The notes beneath the pieces were generated by a model, which was not told the DNA's origin, did no database searches, and was given only the letters and a program-made list of their open reading frames with translations. A stretch of 64,000 nucleotides of DNA, from NCBI GenBank assembly GCA_963812245.1, contig CAWEUK010000003.1, positions 558,001 to 622,000 on the forward strand. The letters run 5' to 3'. Numbering within the stretch: position 1 is the stretch's first letter; the number at the start of each line of letters is the position of its first letter. The position numbers were made by a program, and so were the translations under genes. Of the stretch, positions 27,205 to 35,827 are shown in pieces. Origin of the DNA: Salsipaludibacter sp963812245. GTDB lineage: Bacteria; Actinomycetota; Nitriliruptoria; Nitriliruptorales; Nitriliruptoraceae.

Positions 27205-27906
27205 TCAGTTCTCGAGGAAGCGGTCCATGCTGGCGATGTCCTGGGCGAGCGTGGCCATCACCTCGTCCGCAGCGGGCCCCCGCAGGCGGCGCTTGGTGTC
27301 GGCGTAGGCACGACTGGGCAGTGCCACCAGCATCGCCAGGTGGGCACGGGCGCGAGCCATCACCTCGTCGGGGTCGGCGAGTTCATCGGCGTAGCCGACC
27401 TCGACGGCACGTTCGGGATCGACCTTGGCGCCGGGCAGCAGCAGGTCGTCGACCATGTCGGCACGCACGTTGGCGCGGGCGAGTGCCAGGCCGAACAGCG
27501 GCATGGCGAAGTTGATCTGGGTCTCGGTGAGGCCCCACACGAACGCACCGCGTGCGGCGACGGCGTGGTCGCAGGCCATCGACAGCATCGTGCCGGCGGC
27601 CACGGTGTGCCCGGTGGCTGCCAGGACGGTCGGCCGGGGTTCGGTCCACACGCGCATGAGGGTGGTTCCGAAACGCACGAGCAGGTCGGCAACGCCGTCC
27701 TTGTCCGCCGACTGCATGAACTTGAGGTCCAGTCCCGCTGTCGTGATGCCGGGCCGGCCCGTGATGATGAAGCCGGTGACGTCGTCGCCGGCATCGTCGA
27801 AGGCCGCGTGCAGTTCGTCGAACCGCTGCGGGTTCAGGGCGTTGGCCGCGCCATCGTCCATGGTGACGACCGCGATGCCGTCCTCGATCCGGGTGGTCAC
27901 TGCCAT
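27205..27906 (-). CDS. Enoyl-CoA hydratase/isomerase (crotonase) family protein
   Basis: A 233-residue crotonase-fold protein. The N-terminal VVTMDDGAANALNPQRF strand, ITTAGLDLKFMQ (first oxyanion-hole segment) and AATGHTVAAGTMLSMACDHAVAA (second oxyanion-hole segment) are visible. The usual GGG of the second loop is replaced by AAG, and the canonical catalytic glutamate of hydratases is not evident, so an isomerase or hydrolase activity is possible. It precedes the E1 fusion gene with an 8-bp gap, suggesting a shared acyl-CoA role. Confidence 0.78.
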   Translation of the reverse strand: MAVTTRIEDGIAVVTMDDGAANALNPQRFDELHAAFDDAGDDVTGFIITGRPGITTAGLDLKFMQSADKDGVADLLVRFGTTLMRVWTEPRPTVLAATGHTVAAGTMLSMACDHAVAARGAFVWGLTETQINFAMPLFGLALARANVRADMVDDLLLPGAKVDPERAVEVGYADELADPDEVMARARAHLAMLVALPSRAYADTKRRLRGPAADEVMATLAQDIASMDRFLEN

Positions 27907-28102
27907 GGGGTGCGCTCCGAGTGTCGGGGAACGGACGGTGGCCTGGGCGGGTGGGGGCCGGGCCGGGGGTCGGGCCTGCTCGCCCGTCGCGCCAAGGCTA
28001 GGCGGCGACGCGTGGCCGTGACGTCGTAGACTTCGCCACCGACTGCCGCATCAGGAGACCTGGATCCCCACGGACACGCCCGGCACGCCGCCGGCACCGC
28101 GA

Positions 28103-28585
28103 GTGATGCGGCGTGGACCGCTGACCGGCCCGGAACGTCGCATCGTCGTCGGGTGGACGGTGGCACCGATCGTGCTGGCAGCGTTGGTGCTGTCCCCGTT
28201 CGTCATCTGGGGCGGCGCGAGCGTGGGGCAGCTGGTGGCGGCCGCAGTCGTGTACGGAGGACTGGTCGCGCTGGCAACGGGGTTCGTTGCCCACGACCGG
28301 ATGCAGGCTCGCCAGTGCCCCCGCTGCACCAGTCGTTCCCGGACGGGGGAGCCCGGCTCGTGCCGAGAATGCGGGTACGACCTCGTCGATCGGCCGCGAT
28401 GGCGCTGCGACGAGGGCCACGAGGTGGTCCTGGATCCGGGCATGTGTTCGTGCGGGCGACGCCTGGTCCGACGGGACCCGCCCCGCGGGGTGGGGCGAGA
28501 GGTCGTCGCGGTGATCAAGGCCGGTGGGTGGATCCTGGTGTTCCTGCTCGTGATGGGCTTCCTGCTGCAACGCCTGGGCGGCTGA
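28103..28585 (+). CDS. Membrane protein with zinc-ribbon loops
   Basis: 160 residues: two N-terminal hydrophobic helices (about 15-65), a cytosolic Cys-rich part with CPRC, CRECGYD, CDEGH and CSCGRR (two probable zinc knuckles), and a C-terminal helix GGWILVFLLVMGFLL. No characterised family is recognised. Start could be GTG 28103 or ATG 28106. It stands between the minus-strand crotonase and dCMP deaminase genes. Confidence 0.6.
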   Translation: MMRRGPLTGPERRIVVGWTVAPIVLAALVLSPFVIWGGASVGQLVAAAVVYGGLVALATGFVAHDRMQARQCPRCTSRSRTGEPGSCRECGYDLVDRPRWRCDEGHEVVLDPGMCSCGRRLVRRDPPRGVGREVVAVIKAGGWILVFLLVMGFLLQRLGG

Positions 28586-28610
28586 CCACGCCGACGCAGA
28601 CCGCTCGGCG

Positions 28611-29102
28611 TCAGTGGACGTCGAGCGTCGGCAAGTCCTCGAGCCCGTCCAGCAGTCGCACGCGCACGCCCGAGTCCAACAGGAACTTGCGAGTCTCCTC
28701 CCAGCCGTCGTAGCGGCCGCCGCTGGCCACGACCTCCCCGATGCCCGAGTTCGCGATCAGCTTGGCGCACCCGAAGCAGGGCGCGCCGGTGCAGTAGAGG
28801 GTGGCGTTGCGACGTTCCATGGGCCCGGAGAACAGCAGCGCGTTGGCCTCGGCGTGGATGGCGATGCAGCGCGAGTAGTCGTGGCCCTGTGGGGTGTCCG
28901 ACAGTGCCCGCGGACAGGCGCCGTCACTGCAGTGGCCGTACCCGGACGGTGATCCGTTGTAGCCGGTCGACACGATCCGCCGGTCCCGGACGATCACGGC
29001 GCCGTGCTTGCGGCGCAGGCAGGTCGCGCGGGTCGCGGTGGTGCGGGCCAGGTCGAGGAAGTAGGCATCCCAACTCTGGCGTTGCTCGATGGCGCGCTGC
29101 AC
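28611..29102 (-). CDS. Deoxycytidylate (dCMP) deaminase-like protein
   Basis: A 163-residue zinc-dependent deaminase. The catalytic HAEANA motif (His ligand and Glu proton shuttle) and the CFGCAK-type pair of Cys ligands are present, with SWDAYFLDLARTTATRATCLRRKHGAVIV at the N-terminus and TGYNGSPSG substrate loop as in ComEB/dCMP deaminases. It would convert dCMP to dUMP for thymidylate synthesis. GTG 29102 with AGGA upstream gives normal length. Additional cysteines in the CSDGACPRA loop could bind a second zinc, as in phage-type dCMP deaminases. Confidence 0.88.
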   Translation of the reverse strand: MQRAIEQRQSWDAYFLDLARTTATRATCLRRKHGAVIVRDRRIVSTGYNGSPSGYGHCSDGACPRALSDTPQGHDYSRCIAIHAEANALLFSGPMERRNATLYCTGAPCFGCAKLIANSGIGEVVASGGRYDGWEETRKFLLDSGVRVRLLDGLEDLPTLDVH

Positions 29103-29189
29103 GGCGGTGTCCTGGGTGGAGGGAGTCGTTGCCCCTGCGTTGCGGGTTCGACGGAGTGTCGATGGTCGTGGGCCGCCCGAGGGCGGGTG

Positions 29190-29588
29190 TCAGGTCGGGG
29201 GTGGAATCGGCGGGATCATGCCCGGCGGCAGGTCGCTGCGGCCAGCCAGCGGCGACAGTTCGAACTCGGGCTCGCCGATCCGCAGGAACTCGACCGGTTC
29301 GTCGTCGCGCAGATGTTGCTCGACGACCTGTTCGACATCCTCGATCGTGATGCCGCCGTACCAGACGTCGTCGGGAGCCACGTAGGCGATGGGGCCAACC
29401 ATGCAGGGTTCAAGACAGAACGAGGCCACGATCTTGACGTCGTCGAGCCCGTGGGCGCCGCAGAACTCGCGCATCAGTTCGTAGACGTCCCCGCTGCCAC
29501 GATTGAGGCAGGACGGCCGCGGATGGTCGGGGTCACGCTGGTTGACGCACACGAAGACATGCTTGCGTGGCTTGCCAGAGCGGGCCAT
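29190..29588 (-). CDS. Thioredoxin-fold [2Fe-2S] ferredoxin
   Basis: A 132-residue protein with the four-cysteine pattern of thioredoxin-like 2Fe-2S ferredoxins: Cys in VFVCVNQRDPDHPRPSC and the later pair in SFCLEPCMVGP. It ends in a Pro-rich tail. Such proteins (HoxE/NuoE-like or Shethna-type) carry electrons; no partner enzyme is adjacent. ATG 29588 is selected from a longer open frame because AAGGAG lies eight bases upstream and MARSGKPRKHVFVCVN is the family-like start. Confidence 0.82.
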   Translation of the reverse strand: MARSGKPRKHVFVCVNQRDPDHPRPSCLNRGSGDVYELMREFCGAHGLDDVKIVASFCLEPCMVGPIAYVAPDDVWYGGITIEDVEQVVEQHLRDDEPVEFLRIGEPEFELSPLAGRSDLPPGMIPPIPPPT

Positions 29589-29750
29589 GGGTGTGGCTCC
29601 TTCGACGCGATGGTGGCCACGATAGCGCCGGCGCCGAACTCGGCAGCCCCGACGGTCAGCCCCGATGGCCTGGTCGCTGCGAGGATGGCCGGGAACGACG
29701 CGAGCCCGGTGTGCGTTGGCACGGGTGCCCCCCGAGTGCCGAGGTCGACC

Positions 29751-30182
29751 GTGCCCGATCATTCCCCCGACGACGTCATCGACGACATGCTGTCACGAGC
29801 GCGCCGCATCGCGGTGGTGGGACTGTCCGACCGTCCGTGGCGCGACAGCCACGGGGTAGCGGCCGTGCTGCAACGTCGTGGCTGGGAGATCATCCCTGTC
29901 AATCCGGAGGTCGAGGAGGTCCTGGGCGTGCCCAGCGTCGCGAGCCTGGCCGACATCGAGGGACCGGTGGACCTGGTCGACGTGTTCCGGCGATCCGAAT
30001 TCCTGGCCGAGGTGGCGCGCGAAGCCGTGGCGATCGACGCGGGCGGCATCTTCGTGCAGCTGGGACTCCACAGTGAGGAAGCCCGCGAGGTCGCGGCTGC
30101 GGCCGACACGCCATACGTCGAGAACCGTTGCCTGAAGGTCGAGGTGCTGCGCCGGGATGCCAGCGCGCCGGCACCGCAGTGA
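29751..30182 (+). CDS. CoA-binding domain protein (YccU type)
   Basis: A 143-residue single Rossmann domain of the CoA-binding-2 family: ARRIAVVGLSDRPWRDSHGVAAVLQRRGWEIIPVNPEVEEVLG, then PVDLVDVFRRSEF and VENRCLKVEV at the end. It binds CoA or a nucleotide; no enzymatic role is established for the family. GTG 29751 follows GAGGTC. It lies divergent from the [2Fe-2S] gene and 61 bp before the P-type ATPase. Confidence 0.8.
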   Translation: MPDHSPDDVIDDMLSRARRIAVVGLSDRPWRDSHGVAAVLQRRGWEIIPVNPEVEEVLGVPSVASLADIEGPVDLVDVFRRSEFLAEVAREAVAIDAGGIFVQLGLHSEEAREVAAAADTPYVENRCLKVEVLRRDASAPAPQ

Positions 30183-30243
30183 ACGTCGACGCGACGCCGG
30201 GCCCGGCTTCGCCAGCGCCGGTTCCCGGAGCGGGTGGCGAGCA

Positions 30244-33093
30244 ATGACGGCAACGCCTGGACCTGGCGGCGTGGCGGACGAGGCAGTTGCGCCTGCCACC
30301 CCGCCATGGGCTGCCGCCGTCGCCGACCTGTGCCGTGACCTCAGCAGCGATCCCGCCAGCGGCCTCACGACCGGGGAGGCGGCGCGACGCCTGGCAGTCG
30401 ACGGCCCCAACGAGCTCGATGCCTCGCCACCCGTGCCGTGGTGGCGGCGCCTGGTGGCGCAGTTCACCGACCCCCTGGTGGTCCTGCTCCTTGCGGCGAT
30501 CGTCGTGTCACTGGCCGTCTGGGTGCTGGAGGGTGCCGACACGGTGCCGATCGACGCCGTCGTGATCGCTGCGATCGTGGGGTTGAATGCTGCGCTGGGC
30601 TTCTGGCAGGAACGCCGCGCCAGCGATGCCGTGGCTGCCCTGCAGCAACTGGCGGCGGTGCGGACACGGGTTGTGCGCGACGGAACGCCACGGTTGGTGG
30701 CCAACACCGAACTGGTCGTCGGTGACGTGGTCGTACTCGGGGAGGGCGATGCGGTCGGAGCCGATGCACGGCTGGTCGCGGCGGCGGACCTGCGCATCGA
30801 CGAGGCATCCTTGACCGGAGAGAGCACACCTGTCACCAAGGATCCGGCCGTCGTGGCGGCAGCGGCGGCACTCGCCGAGCGGTCGAACATGGTGTTCAGC
30901 GGCACGGCCGTGACCCGAGGTCGGGGACGAGCGGTCGTCGTGGCGACCGGGATGGCATCACAGATCGGGCACATCGCGGCCATGGTCGACCGTGCCGTGG
31001 CCATCCCCACGCCACTGCAGCGGCAGATGGACTGGCTGGGCCGCGTCCTGGGCCGCGCAGTCGTGGTGCTGGCGCTGGTCGTGCTGGTCGTGCTCCTGTG
31101 GGGGGTGCAGGCGTGGTCGCTGGCCACGGTGCTCGACGCCGTCCTGGTCAGCGTGTCGTTGGCGGTGGCGGCCGTGCCCGAGGGTCTGCCCGCCATCCTC
31201 TCCGTGGTCCTGGCCCTGGGCGTGCAGCGACTGGCCGCCCGCAAGGCTGTCGTGAAACGGCTGTCGTCGGTGGAGACCCTCGGCGCTGCCTCGGTGATCT
31301 GCACCGACAAGACCGGCACGTTGACGCGCAACGAGATGACGATCGTCCGCATCGCCACCGCGTCGGGCACCGTGGAGGTCACCGGATCCGGCTACCAACC
31401 CCTTGGCGAGGTGCTGGTCGACGGCCGGCCGTTGGCCGACGAGTCGTTGCGCGGGGAGGTCGCGGCGGTCCTGCTCGCGGGCAGCCAGGCCAACGACGCG
31501 TCGATCGTGTCCGACCAGCAGAACACGATCCTGCAGGTCCTGGGGGATCCGACCGAGGTGGCGTTCCTGGTGGCCGAGCGCAAACTCGGCCTCGAGCAGC
31601 AGCGGCGACGGCGGTTCGCCCGCGTGGGCGAAGTCCCCTTCAGTTCCGCTCGCAAGCTGATGTCGACCCTCGACCGGGACATCGACGGCCCAGCCGTGCC
31701 GGGCTCGCCCGCGTCCGGTGACCTCGTGCTGTTCACCAAGGGCGCACCTGACGTGCTGGTGGCGCGGTGCGGCCACGAATGGGTCGACGGCGAGGTGGTG
31801 GCGCTGGGGCCGGACCGTCGCAGCGAGATCCTGTCCGAGGTCGATGGCTTCGCCGATCGTGCCCTGCGGACGCTGTCGGTGGCCGCTCGCCGTCTGGTCG
31901 ACCGCCCCGACGTGGTGGACGAATCCCTCGAACACGACCTGGTCCTGCTTGGCACCGTCGGCATCACCGACCCACCCCGAGACGAGGTGGCGGCAGCCGT
32001 CCGCGAGGCCCACGAGGCCGGCATTCGCGTGGTGATGATCACCGGGGACCACCCACGCACCGCCGCCAGGATCGCCGAGCAACTCGGCATCGCGTCGCGC
32101 GCGTCGCACGTCGTCACGGGTGCCCAACTGGCCGCGGCACCACCCGAGGTCGTGCGGTCGACGTCGGTGTTCGCCCGAGTGGCCCCCGAGCACAAGCTTG
32201 GCATCGTCGAGTCGTTGCAGGCCGATGGCCAGGTCGTGGCCATGACCGGGGACGGCGTCAACGACGCACCGGCGCTGCGACAGGCCGACATCGGGGTCGC
32301 GATGGGCATCAACGGCACCGAGGTCTCCAAGGAGGCCGCCGACATGGTCCTGGCCGATGACGACTTCGCAACCATCCTCGCCGCTGTCCGCGGCGGCCGC
32401 GAGATCTTCGACAACATCCGCAAGTTCCTGCGCTTCCTCCTGGCTTCCAACATGGGGGAGGTGGTGGTGGTCGTGGTCGGCGTCGTCGCTGCCGACCTTT
32501 TCGGACTGACAGCGACGGCAGGTGGGTTGGCGGTCCCGCTGCTCGCGACGCAGATCCTGTGGATCAACCTGGTCACCGACGGGGCGTTGGCGCTGGCGCT
32601 GGGCATCGACCCGCCCGTCGACGACGTGATGGCGCGGCCGCCACGCCAGGTGGGTGAGCGAGTCGTGGACCGTTCCATGCTGGCCACGATCGCCGTGATC
32701 GGTGTCACGACCGGTCTTGCCAGCCTTGCCGCGCTGGACCTGGGCTTGCCGGGTGGCGTGCTGGGTGGCTCGGGAGACCTCGCCACCGCCCGGACGATGG
32801 CCTTCACGACACTGGTGCTGGCGCAGGTCTTCAACGCCCTGAACGCTCGCTCCGGCACCGTCAGTGCGTTCGTGCGACCGTTCCAGAACCGGTTGTTGTG
32901 GGCCGCCATCGGGGTCACGGTCGCACTGCAGGTCGCGGTCGTGCACCTGCCGATGATGAACCAGGCCTTCTCGACCCAGCCGCTTGGTGTCGGTCGCTGG
33001 GCGACCTGTGTCGCCCTGGCGGCCACGGTGCTGGTCGCCGAGGACCTTCGCAAGGCGCTCATGCGCAGGCGGCACCCAGTCGCGGCTGCCTGA
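30244..33093 (+). CDS. P2-type cation-transporting ATPase (calcium-pump-like)
   Basis: A 949-residue pump with the whole P-ATPase order: cytosolic N-terminal domain, TGES actuator motif in LTGESTPVT, PEGLPAILS in M4, phosphorylation motif CTDKTGTLT (Asp355), nucleotide-domain KGAPDVL, and the hinge TGDGVNDAPALRQADIGVAMG. M5 reads LASNMGEVV and M6 NLVTDGALALALG, the Asn/Glu and Asn/Asp positions that bind Ca2+ in SERCA-type P2A pumps. Ca2+ (or Mn2+) export is therefore favoured over K+ or Na+, but not proven. ATG 30244 is preferred to the longer open frame. Confidence 0.9.
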   Translation: MTATPGPGGVADEAVAPATPPWAAAVADLCRDLSSDPASGLTTGEAARRLAVDGPNELDASPPVPWWRRLVAQFTDPLVVLLLAAIVVSLAVWVLEGADTVPIDAVVIAAIVGLNAALGFWQERRASDAVAALQQLAAVRTRVVRDGTPRLVANTELVVGDVVVLGEGDAVGADARLVAAADLRIDEASLTGESTPVTKDPAVVAAAAALAERSNMVFSGTAVTRGRGRAVVVATGMASQIGHIAAMVDRAVAIPTPLQRQMDWLGRVLGRAVVVLALVVLVVLLWGVQAWSLATVLDAVLVSVSLAVAAVPEGLPAILSVVLALGVQRLAARKAVVKRLSSVETLGAASVICTDKTGTLTRNEMTIVRIATASGTVEVTGSGYQPLGEVLVDGRPLADESLRGEVAAVLLAGSQANDASIVSDQQNTILQVLGDPTEVAFLVAERKLGLEQQRRRRFARVGEVPFSSARKLMSTLDRDIDGPAVPGSPASGDLVLFTKGAPDVLVARCGHEWVDGEVVALGPDRRSEILSEVDGFADRALRTLSVAARRLVDRPDVVDESLEHDLVLLGTVGITDPPRDEVAAAVREAHEAGIRVVMITGDHPRTAARIAEQLGIASRASHVVTGAQLAAAPPEVVRSTSVFARVAPEHKLGIVESLQADGQVVAMTGDGVNDAPALRQADIGVAMGINGTEVSKEAADMVLADDDFATILAAVRGGREIFDNIRKFLRFLLASNMGEVVVVVVGVVAADLFGLTATAGGLAVPLLATQILWINLVTDGALALALGIDPPVDDVMARPPRQVGERVVDRSMLATIAVIGVTTGLASLAALDLGLPGGVLGGSGDLATARTMAFTTLVLAQVFNALNARSGTVSAFVRPFQNRLLWAAIGVTVALQVAVVHLPMMNQAFSTQPLGVGRWATCVALAATVLVAEDLRKALMRRRHPVAAA

Positions 33094-33111
33094 GCGGCGT
33101 GGCTGAGTGGC

Positions 33112-33573
33112 TCACTCGGCGATGTCGGCGACCGTGCCGCCGGTCAGTTCGACCAGTCGTCCCGGCGGCAGGGGGAACACGCTGTCGGGCGTCCCGGCGG
33201 CTGCCCACACGACCTCGTGAGCCAGCAGGTCACGGTCGATCCAGGTCGGCAGCGTCGTCGGGTGGCCGAACGGCGGCGTGCCGCCGATGGCGTAGCCGGT
33301 GGCGTCGCGGACCAACGCGGCGTCGGCCTTGGTGACCGCAGTCGCACCGTGCAGCGTCGCCACGGCGTCGGTGTCCACGCGGTTCGCGCCCGACGTGAGG
33401 ACCAGCACCGGGTCGCCGTCGGCGCTGAAGACCAGCGACTTCACGATCTGCGCGACGTCGCACCCGATGGCAGCGGCTGCGTCGGCGGCCGTGCGGGTCC
33501 CGGCCGGGTATCGATGGAGGTCGATCGGCAGATCCCGCGGCGCGGCTGCTCGGAAGCGATCAGTTGCGTCCAT
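33112..33573 (-). CDS. YbaK/aminoacyl-tRNA-deacylase domain protein
   Basis: 153 residues of the YbaK/EbsC fold, which hydrolyses mischarged aminoacyl-tRNA (Cys-tRNA-Pro and related). Motifs: IGCDVAQIVKSLVF, VLVLTSGANRVD, and GYAIGGTPPFGH with the conserved GxxPFGH loop. Start ATG 33573 has GGAG at proper spacing. Convergent with the P-type ATPase gene, stops 18 bp apart. Confidence 0.85.
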   Translation of the reverse strand: MDATDRFRAAAPRDLPIDLHRYPAGTRTAADAAAAIGCDVAQIVKSLVFSADGDPVLVLTSGANRVDTDAVATLHGATAVTKADAALVRDATGYAIGGTPPFGHPTTLPTWIDRDLLAHEVVWAAAGTPDSVFPLPPGRLVELTGGTVADIAE

Positions 33574-33633
33574 GGTGGGCTCCTCGGACTCGGCAGGGTG
33601 GTGGTCGCCGCGTGCTGGTGGCAGGCGGTCGCG

Positions 33634-34164
33634 TCAGCGCAGACCGGGGTTGAGCCACCAGACCGCCAGGGTCAGTGCGGTCGCGAAGGAGACCCAGGCG
33701 GCATAGGGAACCAGCAGCCACACGGCGACACGATCGATGGCGGCCATGAGCCTGAGCATCCAGGCGATCAGGGCCAGCAGGACCACGATGACGATTGCAG
33801 CCAGCGTGACGTTGCGCAGGCCGAAGAACGCTGGCGTCCACGCCGCGTTGACGGCCAGTTGGGCAACCCACACGGTCGTGGCCCTGGTCCAGCCGGCTCG
33901 CTCCCACGCCCGCCACGCAGCCACCCCGATCATGGCGTACAGGACGGTCCACACCGGTCCGAACAGCCACGAGGGGGGCGCCCACGCCGGCAGGGTCAAC
34001 TGCTGGGTGTAGAAGTCCTGGACGTCGGACCCCTGCGCCAGCACCCCGATGCCGGCCGCGAGGAAGGCGCCACCGACGAACAGGGCGAGGGCGAGCCACC
34101 GGTTCGTCCGAGCGCCTCCGGAAGTCGCGTGGTCCTGACTTGCGTGGTCCTGGGTCGGCGTCAC
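33634..34164 (-). CDS. tspO: TspO/MBR family tryptophan-rich sensory protein
   Basis: A 176-residue membrane protein with five hydrophobic helices after a short polar tail. The TspO signature LPAWAPPSWLFGPVWTVLYAMIG and the aromatic-rich helices WVAQLAVNAAWTPAFFGL and VPYAAWVSFATALTLAVWWLN are clear. TspO proteins bind porphyrins and affect stress and tetrapyrrole responses. GTG 34164 has GGAGGG upstream and overlaps the previous gene by 4 bp (GTGA), so the two are coupled. Confidence 0.9.
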   Translation of the reverse strand: MTPTQDHASQDHATSGGARTNRWLALALFVGGAFLAAGIGVLAQGSDVQDFYTQQLTLPAWAPPSWLFGPVWTVLYAMIGVAAWRAWERAGWTRATTVWVAQLAVNAAWTPAFFGLRNVTLAAIVIVVLLALIAWMLRLMAAIDRVAVWLLVPYAAWVSFATALTLAVWWLNPGLR

Positions 34165-34547
34165 GACGCCCCCTCCGTGTCGTCGGGTGCCGTCGCAGGC
34201 AGGTCGATCGCGACGCGCAATGCGGGACTGCCCGGCGAGAGCGTGACGGTGACGTCGACGTGCGTGCCCGGTCGTGGGGCCGGTCGCAGGCGCACCTCGC
34301 CGTTGGAGAAGGCCCTGTCGCCACGACCCACCGCGTCGTCGATCGTGGCCACTTCGCCGTCCAGGAGGATCTGCCAGTCCTGGGGCCGAGGGATGCGTCG
34401 TGGCAGCGGCGCTGCCCCCGGCGTCTCGATCCGGGCGAAGCGCAGGTCGGCCCAGTCCGGGTAGACCTCCAGTGACAGCAGCACCAGGCGATGGCCGGCC
34501 GCCGAGCCCATGTCGACCAGCAGTTCCAGGACACGTCGGGGCAACAC
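34161..34547 (-). CDS. Conserved hypothetical protein upstream of tspO
   Basis: About 128 residues, soluble, beta-rich, with the recognisable strand HRLVLLSLEVYPDWADLRFARIE followed by a W-containing loop and a C-terminal HVDVTVTLSPGSPALRVAIDLPA strand. I do not recognise a characterised family; the style matches short actinobacterial immunoglobulin-like or PLAT-like proteins. GTG 34547 or ATG 34511 are both possible starts; neither has a strong ribosome-binding site. It is translationally coupled to tspO. Confidence 0.5.
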   Translation of the reverse strand: MLPRRVLELLVDMGSAAGHRLVLLSLEVYPDWADLRFARIETPGAAPLPRRIPRPQDWQILLDGEVATIDDAVGRGDRAFSNGEVRLRPAPRPGTHVDVTVTLSPGSPALRVAIDLPATAPDDTEGAS

Positions 34548-34657
34548 CGAAAGCCTGTCTGTCGGGCAGTTGGGGAGTGCCCGACGATATCGGGCGGGGG
34601 CTCGGGTGGCCGGGTCCGACGGCCGCGCGAAGTCCCCGACCATGGCACCATGGGGCC

Positions 34658-35827
34658 ATGCTCTATCTCGACCATGCTGCCTCCACGCCGGTTCGCCCCC
34701 AGGCGCGCGCCGCCGTGTCGACGTGGCTGCAGGACTCCGGCTCCGAGGTGCTGGGCAACCCGTCGGCCGGCCACGCCGCTGGCCGTGCCGCGCGCGTCGC
34801 CGTCGAGACCGCGAGGGAACAGGTCGCGACGGCGCTGGGTGCACGACCGGCCGACGTCGTCTTCACCTCGGGGGGCACCGAGGCCGACAACCTCGCGGTC
34901 AAGGGGCTGGCGTGGGCGGGCGCCCGGGAAGGCCGTCGCCACGTGGTGGTTTCGGGAGTCGAGCATGCCGCAGTTCGCAATCCGGCACGCTGGTTGACCG
35001 GCCACGGCTTCACCCTCACCGAGGTCGCACCGACGTCGGACGGGCGGGTGGCGGTCGAGGCGATCCTGGATGCCGTGACCGACCAGACGGCCGTCGTCAG
35101 CGTGATGATGGCGAACAACGAGGTCGGGACGTGCAACGACGTCGAGGGCCTTGCGGCCGCCCTGGTCGACCGTCCGGCCGTGCTGCACACCGACGCCATC
35201 CAGGCCGTGGCCACGCGGGACGTGCGCCTGGTCGAGGGTCTGGACGCCATGTCGGTGTCGGGTCACAAGTTCGGTGCGCCGCAGGGTGTGGGTGCCGTGG
35301 TGCTGCGGCGAGGTGTGGGGGTCGAACCCCTGTTGCACGGTGGTGGGCAGGACCGGGGTGTCCGCTCGGGCACCTTCGCCGCCGCACTGGATGCGGCCCT
35401 GGGTGCGGGGATCGAGGCCGCTGTGGCGGATCGCGACAGGGTTGCCGCGACGGCGCGTGCCCAGACCGACCGGATCCGGACGGCAGTCGAGGGGATGGAC
35501 GGTGTCCACGTCCACGGCACCGATGATCCCGACATGCGCCTGCCGACCCACGTCCACCTGGGCCTGGACGGCGTCGACGCCGAATTGTTGACCTTCGGGC
35601 TCGACCAGGCCGGCCTGTGCGCCTCGACCGGGTCGGCGTGCTCGTCAGGGGCCCAGGCAGCCAGCCACGTCGTCCGGGCCTGCGGCATCGACGACGACGC
35701 CGTGCTGCGGCTCTCGGTGGGCTGGACCACCACCGACGAGGAGGTGGACCACGCGATCGACGTGTTGGACACCGTCGTCTCGCGGCTGCGGGCCGGTGCC
35801 AGCCTCTTCGACCTGGTTGCGACATGA
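34658..35827 (+). CDS. Cysteine desulfurase (NifS/IscS family)
   Basis: A 389-residue PLP enzyme that takes sulfur from cysteine as an enzyme-bound persulfide. MLYLDHAASTPVRP is the family N-terminus, TSGGTEADNLAV binds PLP phosphate, SVSGHKFGAPQGVG carries the PLP lysine (Lys204), and CASTGSACSSGAQ contains the persulfide cysteine (Cys328). Its stop overlaps mnmA by 4 bp (ATGA), so a direct role in supplying sulfur to tRNA thiolation is likely. Start ATG 34658 begins the conserved fold. Confidence 0.93.
   Translation: MLYLDHAASTPVRPQARAAVSTWLQDSGSEVLGNPSAGHAAGRAARVAVETAREQVATALGARPADVVFTSGGTEADNLAVKGLAWAGAREGRRHVVVSGVEHAAVRNPARWLTGHGFTLTEVAPTSDGRVAVEAILDAVTDQTAVVSVMMANNEVGTCNDVEGLAAALVDRPAVLHTDAIQAVATRDVRLVEGLDAMSVSGHKFGAPQGVGAVVLRRGVGVEPLLHGGGQDRGVRSGTFAAALDAALGAGIEAAVADRDRVAATARAQTDRIRTAVEGMDGVHVHGTDDPDMRLPTHVHLGLDGVDAELLTFGLDQAGLCASTGSACSSGAQAASHVVRACGIDDDAVLRLSVGWTTTDEEVDHAIDVLDTVVSRLRAGASLFDLVAT

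Noticed and set aside
30958..33075. A 700-codon open frame antisense to the P-type ATPase
   Set aside because: The sense strand encodes a complete P-ATPase with all motifs; the antisense product is low-complexity Arg/His/Gly text.
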